Source: Cocos nucifera (Eukaryota > Streptophyta > Magnoliopsida > Arecales > Arecaceae). From it: a DNA stretch of 64,000 bases. Under the pieces are notes generated by a model. That model was not told the DNA's origin. It saw only the letters and a program-made list of their open reading frames with translations, and ran no database searches. Both the position numbers and the translations under genes were made by a program. The stretch is taken from positions 620,001 to 684,000 of the forward strand of contig QRFJ01000059.1 in assembly GCA_006176705.1 (NCBI GenBank). Direction: 5' to 3'. This document shows positions 35,011-45,299 of this stretch, one piece after another (within the stretch, counting starts at the first letter, position 1; every line of letters begins with the position of its first letter).

Positions 35011-36188
35011 AAGGAAGCTCGGAAGCTCAGGAATCAGGCCTCCCACTACGTCTTATACGAAGGCAGGTTGTATAAGAGGTCGTACTCCCTCCCATTGCTG
35101 AGATGTCTCCAACCTTCAAAGGCCGACCTCGCGCTATGGGATGTGCACGAAGGACTCTGCGGAAGTCACGTAGGAGCCAGGTCCCTATCGCAAAAACTAC
35201 TCTGACAGGGGTACTACTGGCTGACTCTATTTCGCAATTTCATGGAATATGTAAAGAGGTGCGACCGCTGTCAGAAGAATGCCAGCGTGTAGAGGTAGTC
35301 GGCATCCGAACTCACCCCGCTTAGCTCACCCTGGCCGTTTGCGCAGTGGGGAATGGATATACTCAGCCCCTTCCCAACGGCGTCTGGGCAGCGGAAGTTC
35401 CTCCTGGTCATGATCGACTACTCCACCAAGTGGGTCGAAGCCGAACCACTCGCGAAGATCACCGAGGCCAAGGTGCAGGACTTCGTTTGGAAGTCACTAG
35501 TCTACTGGTTTGACCTGCCCTAAACCCTCATAACCGACAATGGGCGACAGTTCGTCGGGACGAGGTTCGCCGAGTTCTACGAAGGACTAAACATCTCCCA
35601 CCGCTTCACATCGGTGGCTCATCCGCAGGCCAATGGGGAAGCTGAGATAACCAACTGGACCCTGCTACAAGGAATCAAAGCGAGACTCGACAGGACAAAA
35701 GGGGCCTAGGTGGACGAACTCTATCATGTCCTCTAGGCATACCGAACTACTCAGAGGGTGCCAACTGGAGAAATACCCTTCGCCTTGGCCTTCGGTACTG
35801 AGGCAGTTATCCCGGTCGAGCTTAAGCTCCCATCTGCATGAGTCATGGGCTTCAACGAGCGACACAACCCCCAGGACCTCAAAGTCAACCTCGATCTTCT
35901 GGAAGAAAAGAGGGAGAAAGCCCGCGTCCGGATGACAGCCTACAAACAAAAGGTGGCTCGGTACTACAACTCCAAGATTAAAAATAAGACGTTCAGAGCG
36001 GGAGACTTAGTGCTCCGGCGAGCCGCTGTCACTCAGCCTCAGAGTTAAGGAAAGCTCATCCCAAACTGGGAAGGTCCGTATGAGGTGACGGAGGTCATCC
36101 GACCTGAAACTTATCACCTGAAGAAACTCGGAGGGATAGTGCTTCCCCGACCGTGGAACTCAGAAAATCTGAGAATGTATTATCAGTA
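35011..36188 (+). pseudogene. Gypsy integrase, inactivated
   Basis: The zinc domain shows HEGLCGSHVG and CDRCQKNA; the catalytic triad is in WGMDILSPF (about 35356), ITDNGRQF (about 35539) and NGEAE (about 35641). Then come VDELYHVL, AYRTT, TEAVIPVE and the C-terminal GPYEVTEV, ending LRMYYQ and TAG at 36187. Stops at about 35707, 35734 and 35840 fall at the conserved Trp of AWVDEL and LWAYRTT and at an Arg codon. A frameshift near 35200-35330 also breaks it. No chromodomain follows, as expected for Tat elements. Confidence 0.93.
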
Positions 36189-36420
36189 GACTTCCTTTAA
36201 AAGCTCCCTTACTCAGCATTATTGGTTTTTGGCATTACATGATGGCTGGAAAGAAATAAGCGAGAGTAGCCCATTAGGAACAGGAGGAGAACCTCGTCCT
36301 GATGCGAGCAGGTCAAAGACCCCTAAACCTCGGCTGCAGGAGACAAGATCTCCCTCGGGGCAACATTGGTCGCAGAAAATAAGACCTTCCCAAAATCGAA
36401 GGCCTCGTTTACCTTAGACG
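36189..36420 (+). other. Gypsy post-integrase spacer
   Basis: Non-coding stretch between the pol stop and the tandem repeats. It contains one diverged copy of the repeat word (ccattaggaacaggagg near 36270). Confidence 0.6.
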
Positions 36421-37200
36421 AGACGGGGGGAGACGGACGACGGTCCAAATGTACCCCCATAGCCCGTTAGGAATAGGAGGAGGACCTCGTCCTAATGCGA
36501 GCAAAGTCGAAGACCTCGTTCACAAAGAACGAGATGGGGGGAGACGGACGACGGTCTGAATGTGCCCCCATAGCCCGTTAGGAATAGGAGGAGGACTTAT
36601 CCTAACGTGAGCAAAGTCGAAGGCCTCGTTCACGAAGGACGACGAGGGGAGAGGTTCGGACGATGGTCCACATGTTCCCCCATAGTCCGTTAGAAACAGG
36701 AGGAGGACGTCATCCTAACGTGTGCAAAGTCGAAGGCCTCATTCACAAAGGACGAGACGGGAGGAGAGGCTCGGACGATGGTCCGTATGTGCCCCCACAG
36801 TCCGTTAGAAATAGGAGGAGGACCTCGTCCTAACGCGAGCAAAGTCGAAGGCCTCGTTCACCTTAGACGAGACGGGGGGAGACGGACGATGGTCCGAATG
36901 TGCCCCCACAGCCCATCAGGAACAGGAGGAGGACCTCATCTAACGCGAGCAAAGTCGAAGGCCTCATTCACGAAGGATGAGATGGGGGAGAGGCACAAAC
37001 GACGGTCCATATGCGCCCCCATGGCCCGTTAGGAATAGGAGGAGGACCTCGTCCTAATGCGAGCAAAGTCGAAGGCCTTGTTCACCTTAGATGAGATGGG
37101 GGGAGATGGACGATGGTCCGAATGCGCCCCCACAGCCCGTTAGGAACAGGAGGAGAACCTCATCCTAACGCGAGCAAAGTCGAAGTTAGGAACAGGAGAA
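36421..37200 (+). repeat. Tandem array of about 112-bp units in the gypsy 3' region
   Basis: About seven copies of a unit containing cgttaggaataggaggagg, gcgagcaaagtcgaaggcctc and gggggagacggacgacgg, starting near 36462, 36572, 36688, 36801, 36912, 37025 and 37137, then a broken copy near 37183. The units are similar but not identical. Arrays at this place are known from Tat-clade elements and can seed satellite DNA. Confidence 0.93.
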
Positions 37201-37600
37201 AAATCTCATCCTAATATGAGCGCCCGCATCAACCTCGGCCAAAGGAGATAAGATCTCCCCCGAGCGATCGGGCCAACCTCGACTGGAGAGCTTCAACTTC
37301 GACCTCGGCTAGAGATAGGATCTCTTCTGAGCGACCGGGCCAACCTCGGCTGGAGAGCTTCAACTTCGACCTCGACTAGAGATAGAATCTCTCCCGAGCG
37401 CCCGCATCGATCCCGCTCGTAGGAGATAATGTCGCCCCCGAGGAGCTCAACCTCCGACTTCGATCGCAGCGGATGAAGCCTCCCTTAACCTCGGTTGGAG
37501 ATGGGATCTTCCCCGGGCTTCAACTTCGATATCAACTTTAGCTAGAGATGAGATCTCCTCCAAGCTTCGACCTGGACCAGCACGGGGCTCAAAGGAAGAC
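37201..37600 (+). repeat. Second tandem array, about 74-bp units
   Basis: Units of the form agagcttcaacttcgacctcggctagagataggatctc followed by gagcgaccgggccaacctcg repeat about four times with growing divergence. It abuts the 112-bp array but shares no sequence with it. Confidence 0.8.
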
Positions 37601-37647
37601 TTCGGCATTCGCCTTTCCTGCACTCCCTTCCTTCGAGTTTCGAACTC

Positions 37648-37664
37648 GAGAGTGGGGGGGCTAG
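37648..37664 (+). other. Polypurine tract of the gypsy element
   Basis: gagagtggggggg followed by ctag directly precedes the 3' LTR start at 37665. Confidence 0.85.
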
Positions 37665-38747
37665 TGTTGGGGATAAACCTTGCTCCCACCGAAGTCTAGT
37701 TCGATGCTCAGCCTAATGCAACCAGTAGCCACAGAAGAACTCCAAGCGGTCGGGCTTTAGCCAAACTGCCCAGTGACCGAGCTCCTTCGGACTCCCAATG
37801 GCCGGGCCTCAGCTGAAGTCCTTCAATCGGTCGAACTCTCCAGTGGCCGAGCTCCTTGAACTCCAAGCGGCCGAGCTTTAGCCAAACTGCCCAACGACTG
37901 AGCTCCTTCGGACTCCCAACGGTCGGGCCTCAGCCGAAGTCCTTCAACCGGCCGAACTCTCCAGCGGTCGAGCTCCTTGAACTCCAAGCGGTTGGGCTTT
38001 AGCTGAACTGCCCAGCGACCGAGCTCTTTTGGACTCCCAACGGCCGGGCCTCAGCCGAAGTCCTTCAATTGGGCCTCAGCCGAGCTCCTTCGGACTTCTC
38101 AGCGGCCGAACTCCTTAGCGGTCGTCCCTCGACCGAACTTCTAGCGACCGAGCTCCTCCCGAACTCCCAGCGGCCGAACCTTAGCCGCACTCCTCCAGCC
38201 AGATGCCCACGGGAGCCGAACTCCTTCCAAGCTTCCTCTTCAGGAGCCCGAACTCCTCCAAAATGGGCACACGATGAAGGCCTTCAACCCTTCATTCGGC
38301 TGGCTGTGCAGCCGTTACCATCAGTCCACCGCAAGCTCTGCAGCCATCACCATCAGTCCGCCGCAAGCGATAGCGATCCGCTATCAGGCGGCGATGGCTG
38401 TCACCATCAACCCGCCGCAGACGGCACCTCCTCGAGAGACTGACTCCATCGAACCTCAAGCGGCCCGCCAGCACGCGGCTGCAGCTGTCACCATCAAGCT
38501 CCGCTATAAAAGGGACCCTCTAGATACGCTAGACTCTGATCTCTAAGCTCTCCTCTTCTTCTCCAAGCCTCGGAACTCGTTCTGAGCACTCCATTCCTAT
38601 TGACCAGAGCTGACTTGATCGTCGGAGAATCCTGCCGGAGCCACCCCCACCGGCTTCGAACAGGACTTTGTTTTGCAGATCCCCGACGGCGACCTCATCG
38701 GCCTCAACTCCAGCGGACTCCGGCGACGACCAGATTCTACGTTAACA
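37665..38747 (+). repeat. Gypsy 3' LTR (1083 bp, undeleted)
   Basis: Carries three copies of a roughly 120-bp subrepeat starting near 37738, 37857 and 37979 (gaactccaagcgg), the block missing from the 5' LTR, and the TATAAAAG box at 38505-38512. It ends gttaaca at 38747. Confidence 0.95.
38505..38512 (+). promoter_or_regulatory. TATA box in the gypsy 3' LTR
   Basis: TATAAAAG identical to that in the 5' LTR. Reading out of the element, it points toward 38748 onward. Confidence 0.75.
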
Positions 38748-38752
38748 ATAAT
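38748..38752. repeat. Target-site duplication ATAAT, right copy
   Basis: Matches 29716-29720. Confidence 0.8.
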
Positions 38753-38855
38753 ATATATTATAAATATAAATATATATTAGAATATAATATATTATATAAT
38801 ATATATTATATATTTATAATATATATTTATATTTTATACGTGGGATGTGATTTTT
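38748..38855. repeat. AT-rich tract, continuation past the gypsy element
   Basis: Same tataatatattata composition as 28640-29720, split from it by the insertion. Confidence 0.9.
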
Positions 38856-38879
38856 AATAAATTTGATTTAAAAATATTT

Positions 38880-39215
38880 TAAAAATTTAATATTATATTA
38901 GCAGTAATCTGATTGTCATACCAAACGTATCAATTAAGATTTTCAGTAACTTTACTCCAACATTACCTATGTGTATTAAATATAGCAACCAACGTTACTA
39001 ACAATCTATTTAGATTTATCAAATGCAACCTTAAGTCAAATCTAGATTAGTGCTTTAAGTCAAATCTAGATTAGTGCTTTTCTTTGTAATTTCTAGTCCG
39101 AACGGTACGTGTTTCCTACTTCGTTTTGGAAAGATGGATACGCGGGACAACCGGTAATATTTATTGGACTCGTATTGGTCTCGTGTGAATCATTGAAGTT
39201 GGAATTTTAACAGGT
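38880..39215. other. Low-copy DNA with a 24-bp tandem duplication
   Basis: No gene seen. The block aagtcaaatctagattagtg plus cttt occurs twice in a row at 39032-39079. Confidence 0.6.
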
Positions 39216-39325
39216 AGTGATCCCTCTTGAGGATATCATATAGACTTAGGAATTTGGTTTCCCATCCAACAGTGATCCCTCTTGAGGATATCATATAGAC
39301 TTAGGAATTTGGTTTCCCATCCAAC
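39216..39325. repeat. Exact 55-bp tandem duplication
   Basis: The unit beginning agtgatccctcttgaggat at 39216 is repeated at 39271 with no visible change, so the duplication is recent. Confidence 0.97.
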
Positions 39326-39845
39326 TCCTCGCTTGACTTGAGTTTGTTTCTCCGTACGTATTTTCGACCAAAGAACGAGAAGCGCTGCGATGGGAGTCTG
39401 GTTGAACGACGCCGAGGATAAATTAAAAATAGAGAAGGTCGAGTCGAACTCTGATTTTGGAGACAGTGTTATTACCATAGAAGAGATAAACGACTCAAAT
39501 CCGATCCTAATCGGATTGGATTGGATTTTAATTATTTCCTATATTGCTTGGAAACAGTAAGATTGGGATCCGATCTGTTTCCTGCTTCTCTTAGGAAAGG
39601 ACGGACTCCGGAAACAGGGTTTTTGCTGACCCCTGATGTTTTCTACATGATTATAACGGTCTAATCTTGACGGAGAGATTGGAGGAGTCTTATCTTGAGA
39701 TTATAATTATTACAGGTCTTTGTTCTGATTTTCATTCGTGTTTTTGGCAATCGAAATTCCAGAGACTTTTTTTTCTTAAATCTATTTTATTCATGTAGAA
39801 AATGGTCAAAGAAAGGCTTTTCCGGGTGAGTCATCGAACTGCTTA

Positions 39846-40301
39846 GGGTCTATTTGGATGTCCACGTTCAATAGAAAAATTTTTGGCACACCACCTCGGA
39901 TGATTGGCTTATGCGCACAGGTCAGAATGAGAAAAAAAAATTTATGGGGCATTGTGCTTTTTTTCCATCCCATGAGCCAATCATTACGACGGTGAGCATG
40001 GAAGCTCACCATCCATGGTGAGCAAAATATTTTTTATGAGATTTTTATATTTGAACTAGGGAAAAAAAACCTAAGCTAGGCTCATATTCTTACTACCTAG
40101 AGACTTCTAGAGTGGGCTGGCCTGAATCCCATAGGAAAAAGAAATTACCTCTTTGGCTCAGCCCATATAAAAGATCCTTGAGCATGGGAAATATAAGTAT
40201 ACTCCACATTAGTTTCTTTCTCTTTTCTTTTTTTTTTTTGTTACACTAGTCCAAATCCATGAATTGCATAGGACGTTGGGTCTGGACGTCCACACCGGCC
40301 C
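39846..40301. mobile_element. Tourist-like (PIF/Harbinger) MITE, 456 bp
   Basis: Begins GGGTCTATTTGGATGTCC and ends with the complement of GGGCCGGTGTGGACGTCC, an imperfect terminal inverted repeat. A TTA target duplication lies at 39843-39845 and 40302-40304, the PIF/Harbinger hallmark. The homologous site in copy 1 of the duplication (26970-26985) lacks it. No coding capacity. Confidence 0.8.
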
Positions 40302-40304
40302 TTA

Positions 40305-40782
40305 GGTATAAGTTATGGACTCTTATGATAGAGTCCCTGTTTCTGCATTCCTCTTCGAGTTCGGCTCTGCTCGCTTATCTTGATTAATGTTCCTTGGTAA
40401 TCCGGTGCGTCGGTTCTGTCCTTTAGTAGCTTTGAATTTCTTTTGGCTGTAGCTGCTGGCATTACTTTCTGCATGCTACTATTGGTTTTGATGGGACAAT
40501 GGTGATTTGCTTTTGTTCTAAAGGCATTAGTCTCATTCTAGAAGCTCTACTTTCTGAAGACATACCATGCAATTGACTCTCTTCTAAAATGCACTTCTTT
40601 TTATATTCAATTTATCTGTATGTTTTGAGCCTTCTTCGTCTTAGCTTTGGGTAGCTGTTCTATAAATTGCTGTGGAAATTCTGTATTGTAAATTCTCTAT
40701 TATACTGTCTCTTTTGAATAAAATGACTCTGTGTGTATGCACAAAAGTCTCTTTTGTTTGTCAAGAAAAAAAAAAAAAAAAA
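40305..40782 (+). other. Insertion ending in AATAAA and a 17-base poly(A) run
   Basis: Present in copy 2 but absent from copy 1 of the segmental duplication, where cttag is followed directly by gtgccttgatatc. It has AATAAA at 40717-40722 and an A17 run at 40766-40782, as in a retroposed 3' UTR. Its left edge also reads as a splice donor (ttag followed by gtataagt) and the right edge as aaaag followed by gtcttgatg, so an intron missing from copy 1 is an alternative. No open frame of note. Confidence 0.55.
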
Positions 40783-41060
40783 GGTCTTGATGTCATTCTT
40801 GTTTGGGATATTATACGGAAGCACATGTTCTTGTCTCCGCCTCAAAGTACTTTAGCTTCCGCAGTCTGGAACATTTTCAGTCACCTCGTAGATTTTGAGG
40901 CTCATGGTGGTCAAACCACCTCCCATCTCGTTAAGATAATCAAATGAGAACAAGAGAAGCTGAGATTTTTTTTAGAAAGATTCAAACGAAAAATAATCTG
41001 GGAAATCAAAAAAGAAAAAAATAATTATAAAGTATCAAAAAGATCCAATTCACCAAACAT

Positions 41061-41930
41061 TGAAGCCAAAGCCTTGTAAAATCCTAGCATCGACGTCTAA
41101 AGACAGCCAATAACCCAGGATCAAAGCATAAAGATATTTTCTTACAGCACAGAACATAACTAGGCTCAAAATACACCCGCAACTGCAAACTTGAAAATAC
41201 ATGCTGCAGAACAGCTTAAAACCATCGAAGTCTGTCATGTAAAACTCTTAAGCATTCTGATTTCAATTTTATTTTTGATAAAGTTCATAAGAAATTGGAC
41301 AGCTGGGAACAGAAAATTTTCTTTTGCTGGTAGAGCTATCCTTCCGCGGTTAGTGCTTTCTTCATTGCCTATCTACTCTTTATCCAACTGTGTTGTTTCA
41401 TTGAGAGTGCAGGTGATTGGCTCACAGGGCACGGGGCCAGAAATTGGCTCACATGCAGGTCGCGCCGCACTCTGACCCCGCGCTTCTGTGGGTGGTGAGC
41501 TTTCGTGCTCACCGCTTGGAAAGCTGGAATACTGGGCCTTTTTTATGTCCATGCGCTTGGGAAAGCTGGACAACTTATTTTGCGTGACTCTCTTTGGTGC
41601 CACGTGGTTTCTACTAAGTATAAGTTTCATGGTACATGGGAGGGATACACCCTAGTTAGAAATTGTTCTGCTATTTGGAAATAGTGGGCCATGGAGCTCA
41701 GTAACACCCCAGTTCCAATCCAGGCCTCAAACCAAAAGAGTGGCATGGATCTTAAAGCATGAATTTTGAAACATTGACCAAAAAAAAAAAAAACTTGAGG
41801 CTAGGGTAGAATTTGGTGTATAGAATGGAAGCATGAATTTTAAAGAAAAATTATGAAATCATAAAATCAAATCCAAATTCTAAGACCATCTTATTAGAAT
41901 TTAAATCATATAATATATATTTATAACATA
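41061..41930. other. Low-copy non-coding DNA
   Basis: No gene supported. Around 41400-41530 there are repeated ggctcac and gctcacc words and a short GC-rich patch. The open frames here (41191-41475 plus, 41373-41630 minus) overlap each other and show no family resemblance. Confidence 0.5.
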
Positions 41931-43385
41931 AATTAGGATATTGGAATATACCTCTGATCGCTTAACCTTAATTTGATCCTGATCGTCGATAGTAGTTCAT
42001 CAGGGGTTCTACCAGGTACTCATGTATTCATCCTCTAATGTTGATCTACATGGGAACTTAATTAAGATACCAGCACCTCTGAATATTTTAATTAAAATTC
42101 TTATGACAAGAACTTTAATTATTTGGGCAAAACCTTCCTTAGCCTTTCATGTCACCCTCCTAGCCATTTCTTGCCTTCCTTTCTTGCTCCTTATCTTCTT
42201 AATTTTTATTTCTAATCTCTTTAACTTATTAAAAGGCTTCTTGTCCTTAAATCAGGATCTTGTCTAGACAAGAGAAAGAGGAATAAAGAAAATTAGACAA
42301 GAAAGCCTCTTGTAAGAAAGAAAAGAGGAGTTTTGAATGCCTTGGACTCTCGGTGCGCACCCCTATTTATAATATACATAAGGGTACTATCTTAAATTTC
42401 TCATACCCATTCCCTATCCTCATCTCACGCCCACTCAAGGATCTCACGTCCATCTGAAAATAATGCCACGTGGAAGTAAGAAAAATTAAGTCCAAGAGTT
42501 GCTTCGTACAGAACGACTCTTCAAAAACTAATTCTTCATTATTTTTGAAAAGTCACGTAGTTTCATTTCTACTTGGCACTACCTATAAAGGGTTGTGATA
42601 TGATCACAAGACCATCAAAGGTCCTTATTATGTGCGCCAATTTCAGATGGGGCGTGGACATAAGGATGGCATGGAAAAGTCAAAGCTCTAAGGCATTTGA
42701 CTTGATCCAAGGGGCGCTTACAATGTTGGAACGGCTAGGACTCCTTATTCAAATTTTAGATAACCACCAAAGAGAATTACTAGCAGAAGGACTTTTTTAT
42801 GCCCTCTCTACATCTGAAATCCACGTAATAAATTTATGTGAAAAAATAAAGAACTTTGGCGTCAAAATATATCCATGCGCCACATGTCCCTAGCGCATGG
42901 ACCAAATCCTATGCATCAAAGAAAGAAATTCTATGGTGCATGGGTTGCTAATAGATGATGCCTAATCCTTTGGTTAGCAAACAAAAGGTAAACCCAACTA
43001 ATTAGCCAAATTTGATTTGACTTAAATTGGGTTTAATTAGCCCAAATCGGAATCCGATTTGAATCTGATTCAAATCTAAGTGCTAGAATTTGCAACATAT
43101 GCTAGCATGTTCAACTTGCAAACATGATCTAATCCAATTAGACCCTTAATCAATTCTCTTTGTGTGTGATCCATTGGGTTCTACAGCTAGCCAGTAGTGG
43201 GTCTGGATGTAATTTGATCTAATTTGGTTAGAACTCAGCCAAATCGATTTAGATCAAATTGAGCTGACCTGATTTGATTAATTAAAATATTTTTAATTAT
43301 CAATCAAATTAAACTCTTTAATTTGATCGAATCCATAAGACAAGATTGACATCTAGCAACATATCATATTGTTGTTCCAGATGGC
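41931..43385 (-). repeat. Probable copia LTR fragment, second family, reverse orientation
   Basis: The segment near 43130-43200 (tgtgtgtgatccattgggtt) matches the tgtgtgaccccattaggtt segment in the reversed LTRs near 19660 and 63035, and the aattagattaaattg-rich stretch near 43200-43320 agrees. I could not find clean ends. Open frames inside (42022-42267, 42573-42893) are not genes. Confidence 0.5.
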
Positions 43386-44265
43386 TACTCAACCATTGCT
43401 ACTCAATGATTGCAGAAACAGCAACAAGGATCCAAGAAAAGGGATGGCCTTTCTATTGAAACCCTAGCAAATCCTAGAACGTAGAGAAAAGAGAGAGAAT
43501 GAGAGAGGAAGAGAGATTTTTTAGGGAGAAAAGGTTTGTATTGATTCTGTTCTTACTTTATAAAATTCAGTACAGAGTATATATACCTGGTCAAATAAGA
43601 TCCAACCTAAAAAACTTTTCTAGCTAACCTAATGTGATGCACTTTCCGAGCCCATGTACATCCATGTCTCCCATGCACATACCCATTGGACAAATTTCAG
43701 TCCAATCCATAGGTTAGCCCCCTTAGGACCTTACAAACCAAGGTCCTAAGTTCCTAGGATTAAATCCAATCTCAGGCCAAAATAGAAACTACGTTCTACT
43801 CTGTTCACTGCTCGAATTGGCTCGGTCAGCAGTCGGGCCGACTCGATGGTGATGTCTCCTATGAGAGTTCGAATCACCTCTCTCAAGCCGGCTTGGATTC
43901 TATTTGGACTAGCTCTGGCATGAATCGAGCCAGCTTTTCCAGCGTATCAACTAGATATGCTTTCTGGACTTCTGCTCAAGCCAGCTCTCTCAGAATTTGG
44001 GCTAGCTCATCTTCAGCTCGGACTGACTTTTCTACAGCTCGGGCTGGCTCTTCTGATAGGATCCAAGCCAGCTCTTCCAAAGCGTTTGTCGAAGCTTTTC
44101 GATGGTTGATTTTATTTGCTCCTTACTCTCTTTCCACCTACTTCCAAGACTTGAAAGCACCATACCTGAGCTCATAATCTCTATCTTAGTGCTTTCAAGT
44201 TCTTGTGAACTTAGCTCTATCCAATAATCCCATCAATACCATATAATTGTAAAAGCTATTCTATG
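43386..44265 (-). repeat. Probable LTR of a copia fragment, with gctgg/gctcgg-rich repeats
   Basis: Lies directly downstream, on the minus strand, of the copia RNase H tail at 44266-44400. On that strand a TATA-like GGTATATATAC lies near 43585, followed by a GAGA-rich leader complement. At 43790-44090 short words such as agccagctcttcc recur many times. Boundaries uncertain. Confidence 0.45.
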
Positions 44266-44400
44266 AAAATACCTTTGTGAACACATTAGCTGGATTTTTC
44301 TTGTTGTGAACCTTCACCAGCTCCATTTTACCATCCTCCACTAACTCTCTGATTCTGTGATATTTGATATCAATGTGCTTGGTCCACGCATGATATCAAA
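44266..44400 (-). pseudogene. Copia RNase H C-terminal fragment
   Basis: On the minus strand from 44390 the sequence reads YHAWTKHIDIKYHRIRELV, then MELVKVHNKKNPANVFTK, the end of copia RNase H, without a stop. The rest of the element is missing, being cut off by the CACTA-like repeats that begin near 44412. Confidence 0.85.
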
Positions 44401-44409
44401 TACCATAGA

Positions 44410-45299
44410 ATATTTGATATCATTATTAGCGATGGACATTAAATGCTGTCACTAATAATGAATATTAGCAATAAAATTAGTGATGATAATTTGGTTGTCG
44501 CTAATAACCCTTTTTACCGATAGCTTTAGCGATGAAAGTTTAGCCATCGTTAATAGTTATTAGTGATGGCAGTGGCAACAGCAATGCTATCACTATAGTT
44601 ATTAGCGATAGTATTAGCGACGATAAATAGCCATCGCTAATACTAAGTAATTTTATTTTTTTAATTAAATTTTATTATTATTATCAATGATAGATAATTA
44701 TTAGTGATGATATTTTACCATCATTAATAAAAAATAATTTTATTTTTTTAAATTAGATTTTATTATTATTAGCAATGGCAGATACTTATTAGCGATGGTA
44801 TTTTGTCGTCGCTAATAATATTTTTACCAACGACAAATAGCGACCAAATAATCTACTATCGTAAAAACTAAAAATTATTAGCAACGATAAGTTTGGCTTT
44901 TAGTGACAGCAAGGTGCGTCACTAGTAAAAATTAATTTTTTAATATTAGTTCTAATATTATTAGTAATGGAAGATTATTATTAGTGATGCCAAAAGACCA
45001 TCGCTGATACTAAAGTAATTTTATTTTTTTAATTTAATTATAAGATTATTAGCGATAGAAAATAATTATTAGCAATGACTTTTGTCGTCACTAGTACCAC
45101 TAAATAACTTTTAGCGATGGCTATTAGAGATGGCAGATTGGCGACGGACATTATCATGATAAAAGAAAAAAATTTATTTTTTATTTATTAAATTTATTAG
45201 CGATGGCAAAAAAAGTATTAGTGATCGAAGTTGCCATCGCTAATAATCATTAGTGATGGCACTATTTTCAACGGAGTTGCCATTGCAAAAAAATAAAAC
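44410..45299. mobile_element. CACTA-derived subterminal repeat region
   Basis: Dense direct and inverted copies of attagcgatggc-type words, the same words as at 21390-21811 and 51090-51520. No CACTA terminus is visible at the left edge; instead gatatcaaata and its inverse flank 44391-44420 as a perfect 11-bp inverted repeat. The region may be the left end of one element that finishes at 51520. Confidence 0.7.

Larger units (their letters stand above)
29721..38747 (+). mobile_element. Ty3/gypsy LTR retrotransposon, Tat clade, complete but inactivated
   Basis: Terminal repeats begin TGTTGGGGATAAACC at 29721 and 37665 and end in CA at 30559 and 38747, with ATAAT duplicated outside. Inside, in order: gag with an unusual zinc motif, protease, RT, RNase H, a second archaeal-type RNase H, integrase, a tandem-repeat region and a purine-rich tract. 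The second RNase H places it in the Tat clade. It is 9027 bp and far more GC-rich than the DNA around it. Many stops and shifts make it non-functional. Confidence 0.96.
39413..41060. repeat. Segmental duplication, copy 2
   Basis: Blocks at 39413-39765, 39800-39842 and 40783-41055 match 26513-27150 in the same order and orientation. Relative to copy 1 it carries the MITE at 39846-40301 and the poly(A)-ended stretch at 40305-40782. Confidence 0.82.

Noticed and set aside
36421..37200. Regular 112-bp repeats as a CRISPR array or gene family
   Set aside because: The whole unit repeats without unrelated spacers, and it lies inside a gypsy element.
38069..38443. 124-codon frame (plus) with Pro and Ser rich sequence
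   Set aside because: Inside the gypsy 3' LTR; arises from GC-rich subrepeats.
42573..42893. 106-codon open frame as a gene
   Set aside because: No recognised domain, lies in LTR-like DNA, no conserved codon use.
43893..44177. 94-codon Ser-rich frame
   Set aside because: Results from the gccagctct-type short repeats in an LTR-like stretch.
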